From the NCBI GenBank assembly GCA_032249615.1, contig JAVVHH010000155.1, forward strand, positions 1-8,375: a stretch of 8,375 nt of DNA. The letters run 5' to 3'. Below are positions 5,564-8,375 of this stretch, piece by piece (the first letter of the stretch is position 1; each line of letters opens with the position of its first letter). Under the pieces are notes generated by a model. It was not told the DNA's origin and did no database searches. It saw nothing but the letters and a program-made list of their open reading frames with translations. Origin of the DNA: JAVVHH01 sp032249615 (GTDB taxonomy: Bacteria; Pseudomonadota; Alphaproteobacteria; Acetobacterales; Acetobacteraceae). The translations under genes were made by a program, and so were the position numbers.

Positions 5564-6889
5564 CTAGCGTTCGAAGCGGACTAGCTTGCCCGAGGGCTCC
5601 CCGAGCACCTCGTCGTCCTGCATCACGACCCGGCCGCGGATGATGGTCGCCTGCGGCCAGCCCGTCACGGTCGTGCCGTCGAATGGTGTCCAGCCGCACG
5701 GGGACACGATCCAGTCGTTCTCGATGCGGCGGCGGCGGCCCATGTCGACCAGCGTGAGGTCGGCATCATACCCCGCGGCCAACCGGCCCTTCGCGAGCAC
5801 GCCATAGACTCGAGCCGGGCCGGCGGACATGAGGTCGACCAAGCGGCCCAGGCTGAGCCGGCCGGCGTTCACGTGGTCCAGCATCAACGGCACCAGGGTC
5901 TGCACGCCGGTCAGCCCGGCCGCCGTGTCGGGCCAGGGACGCTCCTTGGCGGCTCGGGGATGCGGCGCATGGTCGGAGCCGATGGTGTCGGCGGTGCCGT
6001 CCGCCACGGCGCGCCACGCCGCCTCATAATGGCGGCGGTCGCGGATGGGCGGGTTCATCACCCCGTAGCCGCCGAGCCGGTCGTAGACATCGGGCGCCCA
6101 CTGCGTCAGATGATTGACCAGCAGCTCGGCGGTGGCGAGGTCGCGGTAGTCCTTCAGATAGTCGAGCTCTTCCGCCGTCGAGACGTGCAGGATGTGGATG
6201 GGCCGCCCGGTCTTTCGCGCCAGCGCCACCAGGCGTCGGGTGCCCAGGAAGGCACATTCGACATCGCGCCAAACGGCGTGGTCGCTGAACGGATCGCCGC
6301 GCTTGAACATCGGCTTGCGCTCCTGCAGCCGGTATTCATCCTCGCTGTGGAACGAGACGCGGCGGTGGCCCGAACGCATCACGGCCTCGAGCGACGGATC
6401 GTCCTCGATCATCAGGTCGCCCGTCGACGACCCGGCGAACACCTTCGTGCCGCACACCCCCCGCTCCAGCTCGAGCGCGGCCAAATCGGGCGTGTTCGCG
6501 CGGGTGGCGCCGATATAGAAGCCCATGTCGCACCACGCGACCCGCTCGATGTAGTCCTGCTTCCAATGCGCCTGCTCGGCGCCGGTGATCGACGGCGCGG
6601 TGTTCGGCATGTCGAAAACCGCGGTCAGGCCGCCGAGCACGGCTGCCCTCGTCCCTGTCGGGATGCTCTCAACGGCCGGGTCGCCGGGGTCGCGGAGGTG
6701 GACGTGCGGGTCGATCAACCCGGGAAGCACGTGCAGCCCGGCCGCCTCGACGACCCGGTCCGCGCCCGCACTCCCGAGCGCGCCGATGGCCCGGATGCGG
6801 CCGCCGCTGACGCCGACATCCGCCGCAGCCTCACCCCAGGGGAGGACGCATGTGCCGCCACGGATCAGCAACTCGTATTGTTCGGCCAC
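5564..6889 (-). CDS. pyrC: Dihydroorotase, class I stand-alone type
   Basis: This 441-residue amidohydrolase resembles the alphaproteobacterial stand-alone dihydroorotase subgroup; dihydroorotase cyclises N-carbamoyl-aspartate to dihydroorotate in pyrimidine synthesis. Metal and substrate residues are intact: H62 and H64 with R66 (DPHVHLRDPG), MPNT (94-97), K149 as the probable carboxylated lysine (GTKVFAGSS), H181 (FHSEDE), H235 (LHVST) and D306 (GSDHAPH). C-terminal blocks such as GVQTLVPLMLDHVNAGRLSL and SAGPARVYG also fit. The GTG at 6889 is chosen because GGGAGGG lies just upstream (6900-6894) and the family begins at EQYELLIRGG; an in-frame extension to 6976 adds 29 basic residues with no family likeness. 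Allantoinase or another cyclic amidase is an alternative, and many alphaproteobacteria carry more than one pyrC homologue. Confidence 0.87.
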   Translation of the reverse strand: MAEQYELLIRGGTCVLPWGEAAADVGVSGGRIRAIGALGSAGADRVVEAAGLHVLPGLIDPHVHLRDPGDPAVESIPTGTRAAVLGGLTAVFDMPNTAPSITGAEQAHWKQDYIERVAWCDMGFYIGATRANTPDLAALELERGVCGTKVFAGSSTGDLMIEDDPSLEAVMRSGHRRVSFHSEDEYRLQERKPMFKRGDPFSDHAVWRDVECAFLGTRRLVALARKTGRPIHILHVSTAEELDYLKDYRDLATAELLVNHLTQWAPDVYDRLGGYGVMNPPIRDRRHYEAAWRAVADGTADTIGSDHAPHPRAAKERPWPDTAAGLTGVQTLVPLMLDHVNAGRLSLGRLVDLMSAGPARVYGVLAKGRLAAGYDADLTLVDMGRRRRIENDWIVSPCGWTPFDGTTVTGWPQATIIRGRVVMQDDEVLGEPSGKLVRFER

Positions 6890-6989
6890 CGCGCCCTCCC
6901 GATAATCGCGGCGTTGGTGCCGTAGCGCACTCCGATACGCAACCCAGGCCTTGACCCGGGCAGCGCGGGGCATCACATCGGGTCAATCT

Positions 6990-7004
6990 GGACCGGTCAG
7001 GTCC
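6990..7004. promoter_or_regulatory. Candidate operator upstream of the Rrf2 regulator gene
   Basis: GGACC (6990-6994) and GGTCC (7000-7004) are perfect inverted repeats around GGTCA, 17 bases before the regulator's ATG. Two further GGTC copies lie at 6981 and 6995. A palindrome just before an Rrf2 gene is a natural place for autoregulation, but I do not recognise a published consensus here, and short GC palindromes occur by chance in such DNA. Confidence 0.3.
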
Positions 7005-7021
7005 GCTTAGGCGCCTTGAGC

Positions 7022-7480
7022 ATGCTGAGATTGTCCAAATTGGCGGATTACGCCGTCGTCGTTCTCGCCCGCCTCTCCTGCGGCGATTGCGTGCAGACAT
7101 CGCCCGGCATCGCGGCCGCGACCGGCTTGCCGGAACCGACGGTGGCCAAGGTGCTGAAGGGCCTGGCGACGAGCGGCCTGGTCACGAGCCAACGCGGCGC
7201 GCGCGGCGGCTACCGCCTCTCCCGGGCGTTGAACGCCATTCTGGTGTCCGACGTGGTTGCGGCGATCGACGGTCCGGTGCATTTGACCGCCTGTGTGCAA
7301 GGCTCGCCGTCAAGCTGCGAAGCCGAGCATATTTGTAGCTGCCGAGGCGGTTGGGATCGCGTGAACGAGGTCGTCATGCAGGCGCTCGGCACCATCTCTA
7401 TCGCCGACATCGCACCCATCCGGGCGTTGCCCGATCATCTTGCTCCGGCTCTTCCCGAGCCGGGCATTCCAGCCGAGTAG
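7022..7480 (+). CDS. Rrf2-family transcriptional regulator of SUF Fe-S cluster assembly (IscR-like)
   Basis: The 152-residue protein has an N-terminal winged helix-turn-helix: MLRLSKLADYAVVVLARL, then SPGIAAATGLPEPTVAKVLK as the helix-turn-helix, then the wing with GARGGYRLSR. A cysteine cluster follows at C91, C99 and C105, the pattern that holds an Fe-S cluster in IscR and relatives; C107 is an added fourth. The sequence fits the 'SUF system Fe-S cluster assembly regulator' subgroup found before suf operons. It would sense Fe-S status and adjust suf transcription. A TTG start at 7016 is possible, but the family starts at MLRLSKL, so ATG 7022 is preferred although its Shine-Dalgarno site is weak. 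sufB begins 6 bases after the stop, indicating a shared operon. Confidence 0.92.
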   Translation: MLRLSKLADYAVVVLARLSCGDCVQTSPGIAAATGLPEPTVAKVLKGLATSGLVTSQRGARGGYRLSRALNAILVSDVVAAIDGPVHLTACVQGSPSSCEAEHICSCRGGWDRVNEVVMQALGTISIADIAPIRALPDHLAPALPEPGIPAE

Positions 7481-7486
7481 GTTCCC

Positions 7487-8375
7487 ATGCCCGCAGTCGC
7501 TGAAACGCTCGATACCGTCCAATCGATCACGCAATCCGGCTATAAGTGGGGTTTCGAGACGAATATCGACATGGAGATCGCGCCGAAGGGCCTGTCTCCA
7601 GACACGATCCGCATGATCTCGGAAAAGAAGGGCGAGCCGAGCTGGATGCTCGACTGGCGGCTGAAGGCCTACGAGAACTGGCTGACAATGGAGGAGCCCA
7701 ACTGGGCCAAGGTCGGCTACCCAAAGATCGATTATCAGGACATCCATTATTATGCCGCGCCGAAGCGGCCCGCCCCGAAGAGCTTGGACGACGTCGATCC
7801 CGAACTCCTGGCGATGTATGAGAAGCTCGGGATCCCGCTGAAGGAGCGGGCGATCCTGGCGGGGGTTCAGGCGGAGGCGGAGGATGATGACCGGCTCAGC
7901 CCGCCATCCGGCTCCAACATCGCGGTCGACGCCGTGTTCGACAGCGTCTCCGTGGCCACGACGTTCCGCGAGCAGCTGTCCAAGGCCGGCGTGATCTTCT
8001 GCCCGATCAGCGACGCGATCCGCGAGCATCCGGAGCTCGTCCGCAAGTATATCGGCTCGGTCATTCCCGCCGGCGACAACTATTTCAGTGCGCTCAACTC
8101 CGCCGTGTTCACCGATGGCAGCTTCGTGTACATCCCCAAGGGCGTCCGCTGCCCGATGGAGCTGTCGACCTACTTCCGAATCAATGCCCGCAACACCGGC
8201 CAGTTCGAGAGGACGCTGATCATCGCCGAAGAGGGCGCCTATGTCAGCTATCTCGAGGGCTGCACCGCGCCGCAGCGGGACGAGAACCAGCTGCACGCCG
8301 CCGTAGTCGAGCTGGTGGCGTTCGACGACGCGCAGATCAAGTACAGCACCGTGCAGAACTGGTATCCGGGCGACA
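7487..8375 (+). CDS. sufB: Fe-S cluster assembly scaffold SufB (3' truncated by window end)
   Basis: SufB with SufC and SufD forms the cytoplasmic scaffold that builds Fe-S clusters from sulfur delivered by SufS. The 296 residues visible, of about 480-490 expected, include YKWGFETNIDMEIAPKGLS near the start, then AVDAVFDSVSVATTF, REHPELVRKYIGSVIPAGD, NSAVFTDGSFVYIPKGVRCP and ELSTYFRINARNTGQFERTL. The cysteine in LEGCTAPQRDENQLHAAVVE is at residue 259, corresponding to the key Cys of E. coli SufB. ATG 7487 is the first start after the regulator's stop; its weak Shine-Dalgarno (GTAGG) overlaps that stop codon, which suggests translational coupling. The frame is open to the window edge with no defect. 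Confidence 0.97.
   Translation, partial: MPAVAETLDTVQSITQSGYKWGFETNIDMEIAPKGLSPDTIRMISEKKGEPSWMLDWRLKAYENWLTMEEPNWAKVGYPKIDYQDIHYYAAPKRPAPKSLDDVDPELLAMYEKLGIPLKERAILAGVQAEAEDDDRLSPPSGSNIAVDAVFDSVSVATTFREQLSKAGVIFCPISDAIREHPELVRKYIGSVIPAGDNYFSALNSAVFTDGSFVYIPKGVRCPMELSTYFRINARNTGQFERTLIIAEEGAYVSYLEGCTAPQRDENQLHAAVVELVAFDDAQIKYSTVQNWYPGD

Noticed and set aside
4497..5699. 400-codon open frame antisense to idnD and the end of pyrC
   Set aside because: It spans two well supported genes on the complementary frame, has the His/Arg/Asp-rich look of a shadow, and no motif.
5873..6925. 350-codon open frame antisense to pyrC
   Set aside because: pyrC has every catalytic residue in the opposite strand; this frame is a GC-content artefact without domains.
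6890..6976. In-frame N-terminal extension of the pyrC-like gene
   Set aside because: The 29 extra residues are very basic and unrelated to dihydroorotases, while GTG at 6889 has a good ribosome binding site.
7310..8296. 328-codon open frame antisense to the Rrf2 gene and sufB
   Set aside because: Both sense genes are clearly conserved, and the antisense product is low-information and unlike any family.

Overview
The window is a GC-rich bacterial chromosome segment, almost certainly from an alphaproteobacterium. The evidence is a Usg-family small protein, groESL with CIRCE operators, a stand-alone dihydroorotase of the alphaproteobacterial type, and a suf cluster that opens with an Rrf2-type regulator. 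I cannot resolve the order or genus. Gene density is high and no rRNA, tRNA, CRISPR array, insertion sequence, prophage or integrase is visible.

Layout. (1) 1-310: the last codons of an unidentified, probably membrane, protein read rightward and overlap the stop codon of a leftward Usg-family gene. (2) 311-2600: the heat-shock unit. A 240-base regulatory region carries one good CIRCE operator (485-511), a second degraded copy (420-446) and a sigma70-like promoter, followed by groES, groEL and a strong rho-independent terminator. (3) 2601-3629: a cold-shock protein gene (+) converges on a gene (-) for a small J-domain protein with a membrane anchor; a 7-bp hairpin lies between their ends. (4) 3766-5561: two translationally coupled dehydrogenase genes resembling E. 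coli IdnO and IdnD, which together would convert L-idonate to D-gluconate through 5-ketogluconate. (5) 5564-6889: a leftward pyrC-like dihydroorotase gene that ends only 2 bases from idnD. (6) 7022-8375: an Rrf2-family Fe-S regulator followed after 6 bases by sufB, which runs off the window; sufC, sufD and sufS are expected beyond the edge.

How the genes fit together. GroES/GroEL, the J-domain protein and the cold-shock protein make a loose stress and protein-folding neighbourhood. The idnO-idnD pair is a small catabolic insertion-like cassette with no kinase, transporter or regulator in view. The suf end is Fe-S cluster assembly under its own sensor-regulator.

Most of the window is housekeeping sequence. 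I found no convincing undescribed system. The points most worth a second look are the paired CIRCE sites, the membrane-anchored J protein, the extra cysteines and candidate operator of the Rrf2 regulator, and the stripped-down idonate pair.
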